From an uncultured Prevotellaceae bacterium (GTDB taxonomy: Bacteria; Bacteroidota; Bacteroidia; Bacteroidales; Bacteroidaceae): a DNA stretch of 64,000 nucleotides. The stretch is from the NCBI GenBank assembly GCA_946415365.1, contig CAMKSE010000010.1:1-64000 (forward strand), in the 5' to 3' direction. A model generated the notes under the pieces. It saw nothing but the letters and a program-made list of their open reading frames with translations. It was not told the origin of the DNA and searched no databases. The number at the start of each line of letters is the position of its first letter. Within the stretch, counting starts at the first letter, position 1. The translations under genes were made by a program, and so were the position numbers. Below are positions 1-8,414 of the stretch, one piece after another.

Positions 1-52
1 CGGCTACAAATTCGGCTGCTTCGGCGACGCCCTCCTGATCGTAGACGATTAA
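1..52 (+). CDS. queA: C-terminal end of queA-like gene (tRNA queuosine synthesis), partial
   Basis: The first 52 bases hold an open frame ending YKFGCFGDALLIVDD and a TAA stop, one base before the folK start. The pattern Y-K/R-F-x-x-F/Y-G-D-A-x-L-I is the usual C-terminus of S-adenosylmethionine:tRNA ribosyltransferase-isomerase, and queA directly before folK is a familiar Bacteroidales order. Only 16 residues are visible, so the call rests on this motif and the neighbour. Confidence 0.65.
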   Translation, partial: GYKFGCFGDALLIVDD

Positions 53-53
53 G

Positions 54-479
54 ATGTCTCACAACGCTTACTTAGGACTCGGTAGCAATCTCGGTGACCG
101 AGAGGCCAATATCCGCAAGGCCATATCGCTCATCGGTAAAAAAGTAGGACTGGTGCTTCGCCAGTCCTCTCTGATTGAGACCGAGCCCTGGGGCTTCGAG
201 TCGTCCAACAAATTCCTCAATGCTGTGATCCTCTGCGAGACCCCCCTCACCCCCCGCCAGCTCCTCAAAGTCACCCAGTCCATCGAGCGTCAATTGGGCC
301 GCCGCAAAAAATCCCTTGCCTCCTCTTACTCCGACCGTCCCATCGACATCGACATCCTCCTCTACGACGATCTGACGGTCAATGAGCCGGACTTGAAAAT
401 CCCCCATCCCCTGATGCAGCAACGGGATTTCGTCATGATTCCCCTACAGGAAATACTAACTACAACTATGACAACATAG
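54..479 (+). CDS. folK: 2-amino-4-hydroxy-6-hydroxymethyldihydropteridine diphosphokinase
   Basis: HPPK transfers pyrophosphate from ATP to 6-hydroxymethyl-dihydropterin in folate synthesis in the cytoplasm. The 141-residue protein starts with the family signature (AYLGLGSNLGDRE, residues 5-17) and has the pterin/ATP-binding centre SDRPIDIDILLYDD around residues 93-106 followed by IPHPLMQQRDFVM. Length is normal for a stand-alone HPPK. The gene follows the upstream stop by one base, so it is probably co-transcribed with queA, and it ends at a hairpin terminator. Confidence 0.97.
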   Translation: MSHNAYLGLGSNLGDREANIRKAISLIGKKVGLVLRQSSLIETEPWGFESSNKFLNAVILCETPLTPRQLLKVTQSIERQLGRRKKSLASSYSDRPIDIDILLYDDLTVNEPDLKIPHPLMQQRDFVMIPLQEILTTTMTT

Positions 480-492
480 ACAACTATTATTA

Positions 493-521
493 ATCTCGCC
501 AACTGGCGGGATTTATTTTTC
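493..521 (+). terminator. Intrinsic terminator after folK
   Basis: A 9-bp stem (493-501 with 504-512, one G-T pair) with a two-base loop is followed by a T-rich run at 513-521. It lies 14 bases after the folK stop. Confidence 0.8.
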
Positions 522-589
522 TAATAGTCATTAGTTATTTATTAAGTTGTCTAAGTTGTCAAAGTTGTCTTAAAAAATTAAGCCCCGCT

Positions 590-842
590 GAAACCACCCT
601 TTTCCCTCCTTCGTAAGGAGAAAATCTCAACCACCCCGCCCCCTCCTTACTGTAATGAGGGGCCTCAACCTTCTCCCCAAACCCCTCAGCCCTCTCCAGG
701 GCAGGGGCTTAACCGAAGAATCGCGGAGACCGTCGATTCTTCGACTGTTTTGGTATCGCGGGACACGCGATGAGTTTTTTTTCGGCTGCGCGGGAGAGAA
801 CGCGGGACACGCGATGAGTTTTTTTCGGCTGGCGCACAAATA
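590..842 (-). repeat. Hairpin-mosaic repeat, copy A (reverse orientation)
   Basis: This is the only copy on the minus strand. It holds hairpin H1 (arms 755-760 and 766-771 around a 5-base loop) and hairpin H2 (arms 714-723 and 734-743, perfect 10 bp). The H2 arms read CGAAGAATCG / CGATTCTTCG, while the usual arms are CAGGAAGTCG / CGACTTCCTG, so several base pairs have changed on both sides together. Downstream in the repeat's own sense (661-710) is the same GC-rich segment as in copies B and C. It fills the gap between folK and the 845-1372 gene. Confidence 0.85.
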
Positions 843-844
843 GA

Positions 845-1372
845 TTATTGATTGCTCATTGCAGACTTTACCTCATCTGTAATCCGCTGAACGTATTGCT
901 GCTCATCTTCAACCGCCTCCCTGTTCACAAGAATGTACAAAGACAACTCATTGTTACGATGATGCTTGAAAAACTTATTACTCAACACATCTGAAACGAA
1001 AGAACGATAGATTCTGTATCTCCGGGTTGCCTCGCCCATTTCATCTTTCTCATCTTCTGCTCCGATGAAAAAAAAAGAAGCTTTGGGATCTTTCTGATAA
1101 ACATCCATCATGATGTGTACTAAAGTATAAAAGATTGTTCGAGGCTCAAATGTACTTGTACGCAAACTGTACTTATTGTCACTATGCATATTTGCCTTGT
1201 CGAAAAACTTAAGACAATAAGTATGCTCTACATATTTTTCTACTCTGACTATATATGTGTGGTTAGACTTGGTGGACTTAAAGCGATACTGAAGGGCATA
1301 CTCCAAAAGGCCATCCTTTACACTCTTGTCGTTCATCTGGAAAATGAACGGATACCCATCAGTCATGCTCAT
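845..1372 (-). CDS. Hypothetical protein, possibly DUF6934-like
   Basis: A 175-residue cytoplasmic protein without signal peptide or membrane segment. The layout is a string of beta strands (YRFKSTKSNHTYIVRVEKY), a central FEPRTIFYTLVHIMMDVY helix, then KASFFFIGAEDE and TRRYRIYRSF. This order resembles DUF6934 proteins of Bacteroidota, which I recall only loosely, so the family is tentative. It starts 6 bases after the small gene at 1379-1582 ends and is likely in one transcript with it. No function can be assigned. Confidence 0.6.
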   Translation of the reverse strand: MSMTDGYPFIFQMNDKSVKDGLLEYALQYRFKSTKSNHTYIVRVEKYVEHTYCLKFFDKANMHSDNKYSLRTSTFEPRTIFYTLVHIMMDVYQKDPKASFFFIGAEDEKDEMGEATRRYRIYRSFVSDVLSNKFFKHHRNNELSLYILVNREAVEDEQQYVQRITDEVKSAMSNQ

Positions 1373-1378
1373 ATAGCA

Positions 1379-1582
1379 TCATAAAATTTGCTTATAGATG
1401 GGATTCCTAAGGCTCTCCAGTTCCTTGTCTGTAACCTCAACGGTGCCAGGAGTGGCATCATAATAGTCAACAGGGAAACGGAGCTTGCCATTTGGCATGC
1501 GCACAGTCGTAACACGACGATATAGAACAGCACCTTCGCTGGTCTTAATCTTTGTCTTCGTTCTGCCTAATATCGTACCCAT
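1379..1582 (-). CDS. Small hypothetical protein (67 aa), first gene of a divergent pair
   Basis: The protein starts MGTILGRTKTKIK and is basic at the N-terminus, with a predicted beta-rich middle (AVLYRRVTTVRMPNGKLRFPV) and an acidic C-terminal helix. The frame is open to 1621, but a well-formed minus-strand promoter has its -7 box at 1611-1618, so transcription should begin near 1604 and the ATG at 1582 is the first usable start; GAAAGG just before it can serve as ribosome site. The function is unknown. It is paired with the 845-1372 gene, divergent from rpsO. Confidence 0.65.
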   Translation of the reverse strand: MGTILGRTKTKIKTSEGAVLYRRVTTVRMPNGKLRFPVDYYDATPGTVEVTDKELESLRNPIYKQIL

Positions 1583-1610
1583 AACCTTTCGTAGTTTATC
1601 TTGTCGGGTG

Positions 1611-1642
1611 CAAAGATACAATTTATCATTGACAATTCCAAA
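1611..1642 (-). promoter_or_regulatory. Promoter for the 1582-845 gene pair
   Basis: On the minus strand TTTG (1642-1639) and TATCTTTG (1618-1611) are separated by exactly 20 bases, an almost ideal Bacteroidota -33/-7 promoter. It decides the start codon of the downstream small gene. Confidence 0.8.
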
Positions 1643-1733
1643 TTTTGCACCAGAAAACTTAAAAAATTCGTACCTTTGAGCTTCGCTCGAAATTACTCAC
1701 ACGCTCGAAAAAACAAAAAAAATTGCATTTTTA

Positions 1734-1765
1734 TTTGGTTTTTTGCTCGTTTATTCGTAATTTTG
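1734..1765 (+). promoter_or_regulatory. rpsO promoter
   Basis: TTTG at 1734-1737 and TAATTTTG at 1758-1765 are spaced by 20 bases, the consensus Bacteroidota primary-sigma promoter. It leaves a leader of about 100 bases before rpsO. Confidence 0.85.
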
Positions 1766-1873
1766 CACCCGCATTTCGGAAAATCCGGAGCATTCGACGA
1801 CGTAAACCGTTGTGATTAAGGCGGTAAGGCGTCCGAAGAATGTATTTGCAAACAACATTAATCACTTAAAATT

Positions 1874-2143
1874 ATGTATTTAGACAAAGCCAAGAAAGAG
1901 GAGATCTTCGGTCAGTATGGCAAAGGTACTGAAGATACCGGTTCCGCAGAGGCACAGATTGCACTCTTCAGCTATCGCATCTCTCACCTGACAGAGCACC
2001 TGAAGAAGAATCACAAGGATCACAACACAGCACGTTCGCTGACGATGCTCGTAGGTAAGCGTCGTAAGTTGTTGAAGTACCTCTATAACAAGGACATCAA
2101 CCGCTATCGTGCCATCATCAAGGCCCTCGGCCTCCGCAAGTAA
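1874..2143 (+). CDS. rpsO: 30S ribosomal protein S15
   Basis: An 89-residue primary 16S rRNA-binding protein of the small subunit platform, which also forms bridge B4 to the large subunit. The family motif TGSAEAQIALFSYRISHLTEHLKKNHKDH is spread over residues 22-50 and RSLTMLVGKRRKLLKYL over 54-70; the length is exactly typical. It has its own promoter and terminator, so it is monocistronic here. In other bacteria S15 represses its own mRNA through leader structure; nothing specific to that was identified in this leader. Confidence 0.99.
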   Translation: MYLDKAKKEEIFGQYGKGTEDTGSAEAQIALFSYRISHLTEHLKKNHKDHNTARSLTMLVGKRRKLLKYLYNKDINRYRAIIKALGLRK

Positions 2144-2145
2144 CC

Positions 2146-2177
2146 TTAAGCCCCGCCTCCGCGGGGCTTAATTTTTT
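2146..2177 (+). terminator. rpsO terminator
   Basis: A perfect 11-bp GC-rich stem (2146-2156 with 2161-2171), a CTCC loop and six T at 2172-2177, directly after the rpsO stop. Confidence 0.95.
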
Positions 2178-2312
2178 ATGTTTTAAGGAGAGAAGTAGTC
2201 AGTAGTCAGGGAGTAATAAAGTCTAAGGATTTTAGGATTTAAGGATTTTGGATTTTTGTATTTCGGATGAGAACCTCCGGTTCGGAAGATAGGGATCTCC
2301 GAGCCGCCCCAA

Positions 2313-2760
2313 AAAACATCGCGTGTCCGGCATTATCATCGCGCAGCCGATAAATCAATGCGCCAGCCGAAAATAAATATATCGCGTGTCCCGCATTATC
2401 ACCGCGCCAGCCGATAAAAAATATATCGCTTGTCCCGCATTATCAATGCGCCAGCCGATAAAAAATATATCGCGTGTCCCGCGATACCAAAACAGTCAGG
2501 AAGTCGTCGGTTTCTGCGACTTCCTGGTTAAGCCCCTGCCCTGGAGAGGGCTGAGGGGTTTGGGGAGAAGGTTGAGGCCCCTCATTACAGTAAGGAGGGG
2601 GTGGGGTGGTTGAGGTATTCTCCTTGCAAAGGAGGCTTGGTGCTTTGAGGCACCCTCCTTATGAAGGAGGGAGTAGGGTGGTTGGAGGATTTCTCCTTGC
2701 AAAGGAGTCTTGGTGGTTGCTTTGAGGCACCCTCCTTACAAAGGAGTCTTGCTGGTTGAG
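2313..2760 (+). repeat. Hairpin-mosaic repeat, copy B
   Basis: It begins with several degenerate units containing GCGCAGCCGATAAA or GCGCCAGCCGATAAA boxes and half-formed H1 hairpins. A complete H1 follows (2469-2474 with 2480-2485), then the linker ACCAAAACAGT, a perfect H2 (2497-2506 with 2517-2526), and a GC-rich tail identical to that of copy C. The last part is a run of small hairpins with arms CTCCTT / AAGGAG and loops that differ between units (GCA, ATG, ACA). It fills most of the rpsO-typA gap. Confidence 0.88.
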
Positions 2761-2776
2761 GTCTTCTTGACATATA

Positions 2777-2848
2777 GCGAGAAATCGCCTCCCCAGACAA
2801 AAAAATAACGGGCGGAGACGGATTTCTCGCTTTTTTGTTGTAATTTTG
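2777..2848 (+). promoter_or_regulatory. typA promoter region with a long inverted repeat
   Basis: The -7 box TAATTTTG is at 2841-2848, 24 bases before the typA ATG; the -33 element is weak (TTT near 2823). A 10-bp perfect inverted repeat, GCGAGAAATC at 2777-2786 and its complement at 2821-2830, spans the -33 region, so a DNA or RNA hairpin could form just upstream of the start of transcription. Confidence 0.6.
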
Positions 2849-2872
2849 CAGCCCAATTAGATAATAATAGGT

Positions 2873-4771
2873 ATGCAGGATATCAGAAACATCGCAATTA
2901 TTGCCCATGTGGACCACGGCAAGACAACGCTCGTGGACAAGATGATGCTGGCTGGAAATCTCTTCCGTGAGGGACAGAACCTCAGCAATCAGGTGTTGGA
3001 TGCCAACGACCTGGAACGTGAACGCGGCATCACCATCCTTTCGAAAAATGTGTCTATTAACTGGAAAGGCGTCAAGATCAACATCATCGACACCCCGGGA
3101 CACTCCGACTTCGGTGGCGAGGTGGAACGGGTGCTCAACATGGCCGACGGCTGTCTGCTGCTCGTCGATGCCTTCGAGGGACCGATGCCACAGACACGCT
3201 TCGTGCTGCAGAAGGCCCTTCAGATAGGTCTCAAACCCATCGTCGTGGTCAACAAGGTCGACAAACCCAACTGTCGCCCGGAAGAGGTCTACGAGATGGT
3301 GTTCGACCTGATGTTTTCACTCAACGCCACGGAGGACCAGCTCGACTTCCCCGTGGTCTACGGCTCTGCCAAGAACGGCTGGATGGGGGAGGACTGGAAG
3401 ACACCCACCGACAATATCACCTACCTCCTGGACAAGATTGTGGAGGTCATCCCTGCCCCGCAACAGATAGAGGGCACCCCGCAGATGCTCATCACCTCAC
3501 TCGACTATTCGAGTTACCAGGGCCGTATCGCCGTGGGACGTGTGCACCGTGGCACCCTGAAAGACGGCATGCAGCTGACCATCGCCCATCGTGACGGCTC
3601 CCTGGAGAAGACGAAGATCAAGGAACTGCATACGTTCGACGGCATGGGTCATGTACGTACCGACGCTGTGGACTGTGGCGACATCTGTGCCGTCATCGGA
3701 CTGGAGAAGTTCGAGATTGGCGACACCCTCTGCGACCTCGAGCACCCAGAACCCCTGCCGCCAATCGCCATCGACGAACCCACCATGTCGATGCTCTTCA
3801 CCATCAACGACTCCCCCTTCTTCGGCAAGGAGGGCAAGTTCGTCACCTCCCGTCATATCAACGACCGTCTGGAGAAGGAACTGGAGAAGAACCTCGCCCT
3901 GCGTGTGGAACCCTTCGAGGACGCCACCGACAAGTGGATTGTCTCCGGCCGTGGTGTGCTCCACCTCTCTGTGCTCATCGAGACCATGCGTCGCGAGGGC
4001 TATGAGCTGCAGGTGGGTCAGCCGCAGGTGATCTTCCGTTACGGAAAAATGGAAGATGGAAAATTAATAATGGATAATTCCGCTGCGCCGTCAGGCAATA
4101 ATTCTCAATTTTCAATTCTCAATTCTCAATTGATAAAATGTGAGCCCATCGAGGAACTGACCATCAACGTACCCGAGGAGTTTGCCTCGAAGATGATCGA
4201 CATGGTCACCCGTCGCAAGGGTGAGATGACGTCGATGGAGAATCAGGGCGAGCGGGTGAACATCGAGTTCGATGTCCCCTCCCGTGGTATCATCGGCTTA
4301 CGTACGAACGTGCTCACGGCCAGTCAGGGAGAGGCCATCATGGCCCACCGCTTCAAGGAGTACCAGCCCTATAAGGGAGAGATTGAGCGCCGGGTCAACG
4401 GTTCCATGATCTCGATGGACACGGGCAATGCCTTTGCCTACGCCATCGACAAACTGCAGGACCGTGGCAAATTCTTCATCGATCCGGGTGAGGATGTCTA
4501 TGCCGGTCAGGTGGTGGGTGAACACGTCCACGACAACGACCTCGTGGTGAACGTCTGCAAGGCCAAGCAGCTGACCAACGTCCGTGCCTCGGGTACCGAC
4601 GACAAGGCCCGTATCATCCCCAAGACCGTCATGTCCCTCGAGGAGTGCCTGGAGTATATCAAGCAGGACGAGCTCGTCGAGGTCACCCCCAAGTCCATGC
4701 GCATGCGCAAGACCATCCTCGACCACGACCAGCGGAAGAAGGCAACAATTCAAGGAGTCAGGAGACAGTAG
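2873..4771 (+). CDS. typA: Translational GTPase TypA/BipA with in-frame insertion
   Basis: TypA is a ribosome-associated GTPase related to EF-G and LepA that affects ribosome assembly and stress growth. The GTPase motifs are clear: AHVDHGKTT at residues 11-19, [19 protein letters not shown] and NKVDKP. The domain II, EF-G-like and TypA-specific C-terminal domains follow. The protein has 632 residues, longer than the usual 600 or so, because about 27 residues (roughly 391-418, from 4045 to 4136) interrupt a conserved stretch between [10 protein letters not shown] and [15 protein letters not shown]. The inserted DNA is low-complexity AATTCTCAATT-type filler and keeps the frame. The gene is probably functional, since both sides are fully conserved. 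Confidence 0.96.
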   Translation: MQDIRNIAIIAHVDHGKTTLVDKMMLAGNLFREGQNLSNQVLDANDLERERGITILSKNVSINWKGVKINIIDTPGHSDFGGEVERVLNMADGCLLLVDAFEGPMPQTRFVLQKALQIGLKPIVVVNKVDKPNCRPEEVYEMVFDLMFSLNATEDQLDFPVVYGSAKNGWMGEDWKTPTDNITYLLDKIVEVIPAPQQIEGTPQMLITSLDYSSYQGRIAVGRVHRGTLKDGMQLTIAHRDGSLEKTKIKELHTFDGMGHVRTDAVDCGDICAVIGLEKFEIGDTLCDLEHPEPLPPIAIDEPTMSMLFTINDSPFFGKEGKFVTSRHINDRLEKELEKNLALRVEPFEDATDKWIVSGRGVLHLSVLIETMRREGYELQVGQPQVIFRYGKMEDGKLIMDNSAAPSGNNSQFSILNSQLIKCEPIEELTINVPEEFASKMIDMVTRRKGEMTSMENQGERVNIEFDVPSRGIIGLRTNVLTASQGEAIMAHRFKEYQPYKGEIERRVNGSMISMDTGNAFAYAIDKLQDRGKFFIDPGEDVYAGQVVGEHVHDNDLVVNVCKAKQLTNVRASGTDDKARIIPKTVMSLEECLEYIKQDELVEVTPKSMRMRKTILDHDQRKKATIQGVRRQ

Positions 4772-4806
4772 TCAGGAGTCTGTAGAATAGTATTCAGGAG
4801 TCTGTA

Positions 4807-5050
4807 CTCTGTGCGCTAGCCGATAAAAAATTCATCGCGTGTCCTTCTCTCTGTGCGCTAGCCGATAAAAAATTCATCGCGTGTCCTTCTCTCTGTGCGC
4901 TAGCCGATAAAAAATTCATCGCGTGTCCTTCTCTCTGTGCGCTAGCCGATAAAAAATTCATCGCGTGTCCTTCTCTCTGTGCGCTAGCCGATAAAAAATT
5001 CATCGCGTGTCCTTCTCTCTGTGCGCTAGCCGATAAAAAATTCATCGCGT
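4807..5050 (+). repeat. Six tandem 42-bp units, local amplification of a mosaic-repeat module
   Basis: Units start at 4807, 4849, 4891, 4933, 4975 and 5017, each exactly 42 bp and nearly identical. Each holds the box GCGCTAGCCGATAAAAAA followed by the 5' arm and loop of hairpin H1; only the sixth runs on into a complete H1 at 5044-5060. The perfect identity points to very recent amplification. No spacers, so not a CRISPR array. Confidence 0.95.
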
Positions 5051-5272
5051 GTCCCGCGATACCAAAACAGTCAGGAAGTCGTCGGTTTCTGCGACTTCCT
5101 GGTTAAGCCCCTGCCCTGGAGAGGGCTGAGGGGTTTGGGGAGAAGGTTGAGGCCCCTCATTACAGTAAGGAGGGGGTGGGGTGGTTGAGACATCTCATTA
5201 TGAAGGAGGGAGTAGGGTGGTTGGAAGAATCCCTCATTACAGTAAGGAGGGGGTGGGGTGGTTGAGATCATT
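5044..5272 (+). repeat. Hairpin-mosaic repeat, copy C
   Basis: H1 arms are at 5044-5049 and 5055-5060, H2 arms at 5072-5081 and 5092-5101, followed by the same GC-rich tail as copy B and by small CTCC / GGAG type hairpins. It occupies the space between typA and the NusG-like gene. Confidence 0.88.
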
Positions 5273-5321
5273 TTTTCACAAAAATTAATATTTTAATTTT
5301 CGGGGTTTAAACTTTTCTCCG

Positions 5322-5353
5322 TACCTTTGCACCCGATTTTCACAGAGTCGGGT
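5322..5353 (+). promoter_or_regulatory. Promoter -7 box and leader hairpin of the NusG-like gene
   Basis: TACCTTTG at 5322-5329 matches the -7 consensus; the -33 element is poor. A hairpin with arms ACCCGA (5331-5336) and TCGGGT (5348-5353) would lie at the 5' end of a leader of about 140 bases. Confidence 0.55.
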
Positions 5354-5476
5354 ATAAGGCTTGGCGCCAGTCCGCTGGCAGATGCCGCCTAAACAGCTGT
5401 TAGACTGGTATTTCGGCTCATTCTGGTAACAACAAAACAAGGTCCGCCCACCCATGGCCGGACAAGAAGAGAAAGT

Positions 5477-7057
5477 ATGCCGAAAGTAACGACACCCCGT
5501 CGTCGGGAAGAGTGGTACGTCATGCGTCACATGGAACCGGCCTTCATCGACCGCCAGTTGCGCGAGGTCAACAGCAGGCGAGCCGAGGCCGGCAAGCCTG
5601 AACTGCTCTATGTCATCCCACACCAGTACATCCTCAAGGTTCGTCACGACGATCACCAGAGCAAGGAATACAACGACAGTGTCGACGAGAACAACCGCAT
5701 CCGCAACGACTTCCACTATTTCGTCTTCATCCGTGCCACGCTGCGTGACCTCAGGAAACTGCTGCTCGAGCCGTGGAACACGGAGCGACGCCTGCGACTT
5801 TATTTCTGCCGCAGCCGCGACGGCCATCCCCTCCGGGCGAAAGCCGACGAGATGGACCGACTGATCAGCCTGTTCCTCGAACAGCGTCAGAAGTTCCACT
5901 TCGTCCGTACCGACCATAACTTCGAATTAGATGAGAAGGTACGCCTGCGCACGGGCGTCTTCAAGGACTACGAGTTCTCAGTGACGCGCATCCGCCATAC
6001 GGGTTCCGGTGTCAACATCACCCTCGGCCTCCCTCTCTTCAATGGCGAGTTCACGCTACAGATGGAAGACTATCCCGTCTCCGACCTCGAGATGCCCCTG
6101 CATCTGCAGCCGTTCCTCGACCCTGCTTACCTGAATGACGTTGCCCGTGAGCTGATTGCCATCCTCCGTCACCGAGTCAGACGACAGTATGAAGCGTCCA
6201 ATGCCGGTGCCGATGCCGACAAGCTGAACACCTTCCACTTGCTGAACTACCTGGAATACGCCGACACGGCCGACTACCGTCGCCTCCGTGTGTTGCTGTT
6301 ACTCTGTGCCGCCCTCCGGAAAGACCTCCACACTGTGGAGGCACTCGTACCCGAGGTCGAAGGCCTCTTAGGCCAGAAGGATGCCGACAAAGGTCATCCC
6401 GTAGAACCCGCCGACGATGAGGAAGCCCTGACCATGGCCGTCCTCTTCGTGGCCACCCACAACATCACTTATCGCACCATTCTCAAACAATACGGCCAGA
6501 CGCACCCCAGCCTCTCCGAGCCCCTCTCGATGCTGCTGCCCCTGGTCAAGGAACTCAAAGTCAGAAGACCCAAACAGAAAGCAAACCGCAAATACGACAA
6601 GATCCTCAGTGAGCAGAGCCGTCAGACCCTGAAGCGCATCAAGGACTGTGATTTCGCCGCCCTCTCCCCCGTCGCCGCCCAAGCCATCAGTGACATCCTG
6701 ATGCTGAACCGTTCCGTCTGGGGCGAAGCCGACACCCTCCTCTCCCGCCTCCACGCCTCCCATCCCTCCCTCTCTCACTCCCATCCCTCCCTCTCCGCCG
6801 CTCCCGCCTCTTCGTCCCCCTCTCCCCTGTCGTCCCCATCCGCCATCTCTCTGCCTTCTGCCGCCTCTCTCTCCGCCGCCTCTCTGCCCTCTGCCTATCT
6901 CTCGTCTCCCTTCGCCTCTCAGTCCCCCGCCTCCTCTGAGCTCTCTCCTGACCTCTTCGACCGCCTCCTCACTCTCTATCGCCGCTTAACCCCCGGCACC
7001 GACCCCTGGTGGCAGCTCAAAGCCCTCCTCGAACACCATTCCCATGACAATCCATAA
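5477..7057 (+). CDS. Long NusG/UpxY-like transcription antiterminator with Ser/Pro-rich tail
   Basis: The N-terminal region looks like a NusG N-terminal domain (EEWYVMRHMEP at 11-21, HYFVFIRATLRDLRKLL near 84-100) and residues about 150-195 resemble a KOW-type beta barrel (KVRLRTGVFKDYEFSVTRI). Such proteins bind RNA polymerase and let it pass terminators in specific operons. With 526 residues it is almost three times the usual UpxY length (about 170-200). The rest is a helical region of unknown role followed by a low-complexity Ser/Pro/Ala tail at roughly 435-500 and a short ordered end. Its target operon is not evident. The call rests on sequence pattern and is moderately sure. Confidence 0.6.
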   Translation: MPKVTTPRRREEWYVMRHMEPAFIDRQLREVNSRRAEAGKPELLYVIPHQYILKVRHDDHQSKEYNDSVDENNRIRNDFHYFVFIRATLRDLRKLLLEPWNTERRLRLYFCRSRDGHPLRAKADEMDRLISLFLEQRQKFHFVRTDHNFELDEKVRLRTGVFKDYEFSVTRIRHTGSGVNITLGLPLFNGEFTLQMEDYPVSDLEMPLHLQPFLDPAYLNDVARELIAILRHRVRRQYEASNAGADADKLNTFHLLNYLEYADTADYRRLRVLLLLCAALRKDLHTVEALVPEVEGLLGQKDADKGHPVEPADDEEALTMAVLFVATHNITYRTILKQYGQTHPSLSEPLSMLLPLVKELKVRRPKQKANRKYDKILSEQSRQTLKRIKDCDFAALSPVAAQAISDILMLNRSVWGEADTLLSRLHASHPSLSHSHPSLSAAPASSSPSPLSSPSAISLPSAASLSAASLPSAYLSSPFASQSPASSELSPDLFDRLLTLYRRLTPGTDPWWQLKALLEHHSHDNP

Positions 7058-7064
7058 ATAATCA

Positions 7065-7412
7065 TCGCGTAGCCGATAAAGAAAACCATCGCGTGTCCTT
7101 TTTCTCTGCGCGCTAGCCGATAAAAAATATTATCGCGTGTCCCGCGATACCAAAACAGTCAGGAAGTCGCGGTCTCTGCGACTTCCTGGTTAAGCCTTTC
7201 ACCCTATGATTGGGGGAACCGATGGAGCAGCGAGAGGAGAGCTAAGCTCGCTTAGGCTATCCCGAGTCGCGACAGAGGTCAATAAAATTAAAGGTTTGGA
7301 AAGGGGGTTGAGGTCCCTCATTATGAAGGAGGGAGTAGGGTGGTTGGAAGATTTTTCCTTATGCGCTCGGCTTTGCCGCTTGCTACTGAAAGGACGCAAG
7401 AAGGAGGAATAG
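7065..7412 (+). repeat. Hairpin-mosaic repeat, copy D
   Basis: H1 arms are at 7132-7137 and 7143-7148; H2 arms at 7160-7169 and 7179-7188 with a loop one base shorter than in B and C. A 38-base module at 7232-7269, itself containing CTAAGC-TC-GCTTAG, is shared exactly with copy I. The end (about 7355-7412) carries a module also seen in copy E. The remaining stretch to 7635 has a short hairpin (AAGTGG / CCACTT, 7591-7607) that may end the minus-strand HU transcript, and no gene. Confidence 0.85.
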
Positions 7413-7635
7413 GTGGTTGGCCAAACCCTCTACCTCTTCTATGACGACATGGCCGGCCTGTAGAAAAGTAGGTGTTCGTAAAGAAAAAAATGGTCAGCGG
7501 CAAGGATTGGAGCCCCGCACCGCTGACCAACTGATTTTCACTGTGTCAACAGGAGTGTCACGAACCATCCTCTGCGGAGGTGAGAATCACGAAGTGGGAC
7601 AGCCACTTCATTTCGGCCCTATGTCCGAATACAAA

Positions 7636-8241
7636 TTAATCGTTCTCGCCGGTGTCGCCGCTATCGTCGCCACCACCTCCACCACCTTCACCACCGTTTC
7701 CACCGGTGTTGGTGGTAGATCCGCTACCGCTGTTAGAGTTTGAACTGCTGGAACCACTCGAAGAGCTGTTGGGACGAGCTGCTGCACGAGCAGCCTCCAG
7801 GTCTACGGTCGTGCCACCGGCTTTCTCCGTCTTCAGCGTAGCAGCCTGAGCAATACGACTGGCCACCACATTGAATTCGGCGTCATGGACGAGATTTGCA
7901 AAGTCATCACCAGGCGTGAAGACGATATTCACACCAGTGATGTTGGCAGCAGTGAAGTCCTCCATCGACTCGGCACCAGTACAGCTGAGTGAGATCCAGA
8001 AGCTGCCCAGTTCACCGAACTGAACCTTCTTTCCTTCCAGGAGCTGTTCCACGATACACGAGCAAGTGTCGGAGACGATGCCCTTCACCATACCACGAGA
8101 GAAACCGCCATTGTGAGAGGCGATGTGCTTAATAAACTTATCGAACGTCATGAGTTCGCGCATCTGAGCCTTGGCGTATGCCTTCGGCGCAGCAGTCTCG
8201 TCCAACGGATTCGACTGCATATAGACAGAATAATCGATCAT
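7636..8241 (-). CDS. HU-like DNA-binding protein with Gly/Ser-rich acidic tail
   Basis: A 201-residue protein of the Bacteroidota HU-like (HU-HIG type) DNA-binding group. Residues about 25-130 give the HU-type pattern, including MVKGIVSDTCSCIVEQLLEGKKVQFGELGSFWISL; from about 155 on it is a Ser/Gly/Asn tail ending DTGEND. The second HU-like protein at 19426-20013 ends with the same residues after a similar Gly/Asn tail. In Bacteroidales such genes commonly stand next to surface-polysaccharide or amidase genes. It reads divergently from the NACHT operon and has its own promoter. Confidence 0.8.
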   Translation of the reverse strand: MIDYSVYMQSNPLDETAAPKAYAKAQMRELMTFDKFIKHIASHNGGFSRGMVKGIVSDTCSCIVEQLLEGKKVQFGELGSFWISLSCTGAESMEDFTAANITGVNIVFTPGDDFANLVHDAEFNVVASRIAQAATLKTEKAGGTTVDLEAARAAARPNSSSSGSSSSNSNSGSGSTTNTGGNGGEGGGGGGDDSGDTGEND

Positions 8242-8382
8242 CTTTTTATTGTCTTAAAAAAAATAACAATGTTTGTGAAGCTCCCGCCGAAACGGGACTA
8301 ACAGAGTGACTCCACAGAAGACGTCCGTGTCACATCCTTTGGTATCAGTAAGTAAAAGAACGCTTGTGATTGAATCACGCTG

Positions 8383-8414
8383 CAAAGATACGACCCTGTG
8401 ACATGTCATTGCAA
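8383..8414 (-). promoter_or_regulatory. Promoter of the HU-like gene at 8241-7636
   Basis: On the minus strand TTG (8414-8412) and TATCTTTG (8390-8383) are about 21 bases apart. TGACA half-sites overlap this promoter. Confidence 0.7.

Noticed and set aside
655..843. Plus-strand frame MRGLNLLPKPLSPLQGRG and similar frames near 2500 and 5100
   Set aside because: These recur wherever the mosaic repeat occurs and are translations of the repeat, not genes.
3497..3964. Long minus-strand frames opposite typA (also 4298-4753)
   Set aside because: They are high-GC shadows of the conserved typA reading frame.
4794..5045. A minus-strand frame coding a 14-residue repeat (MNFLSASAQREGHA)
   Set aside because: The period of 42 bases is divisible by three, so any frame free of stops stays open through the tandem array; there is no start signal and the DNA is a noncoding hairpin module.
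4807..5050. CRISPR array
   Set aside because: The units are contiguous with no unique spacers and no cas genes are near.
6368..6784. Gly/Glu-rich minus-strand frame
   Set aside because: It is a shadow of the Ser/Pro-rich part of the NusG-like gene and has no start signal.
7417..7743. Plus-strand frame opposite the HU-like gene tail
   Set aside because: Its composition is just the complement of the Gly/Ser codons of the HU-like gene; no homology or ribosome site.
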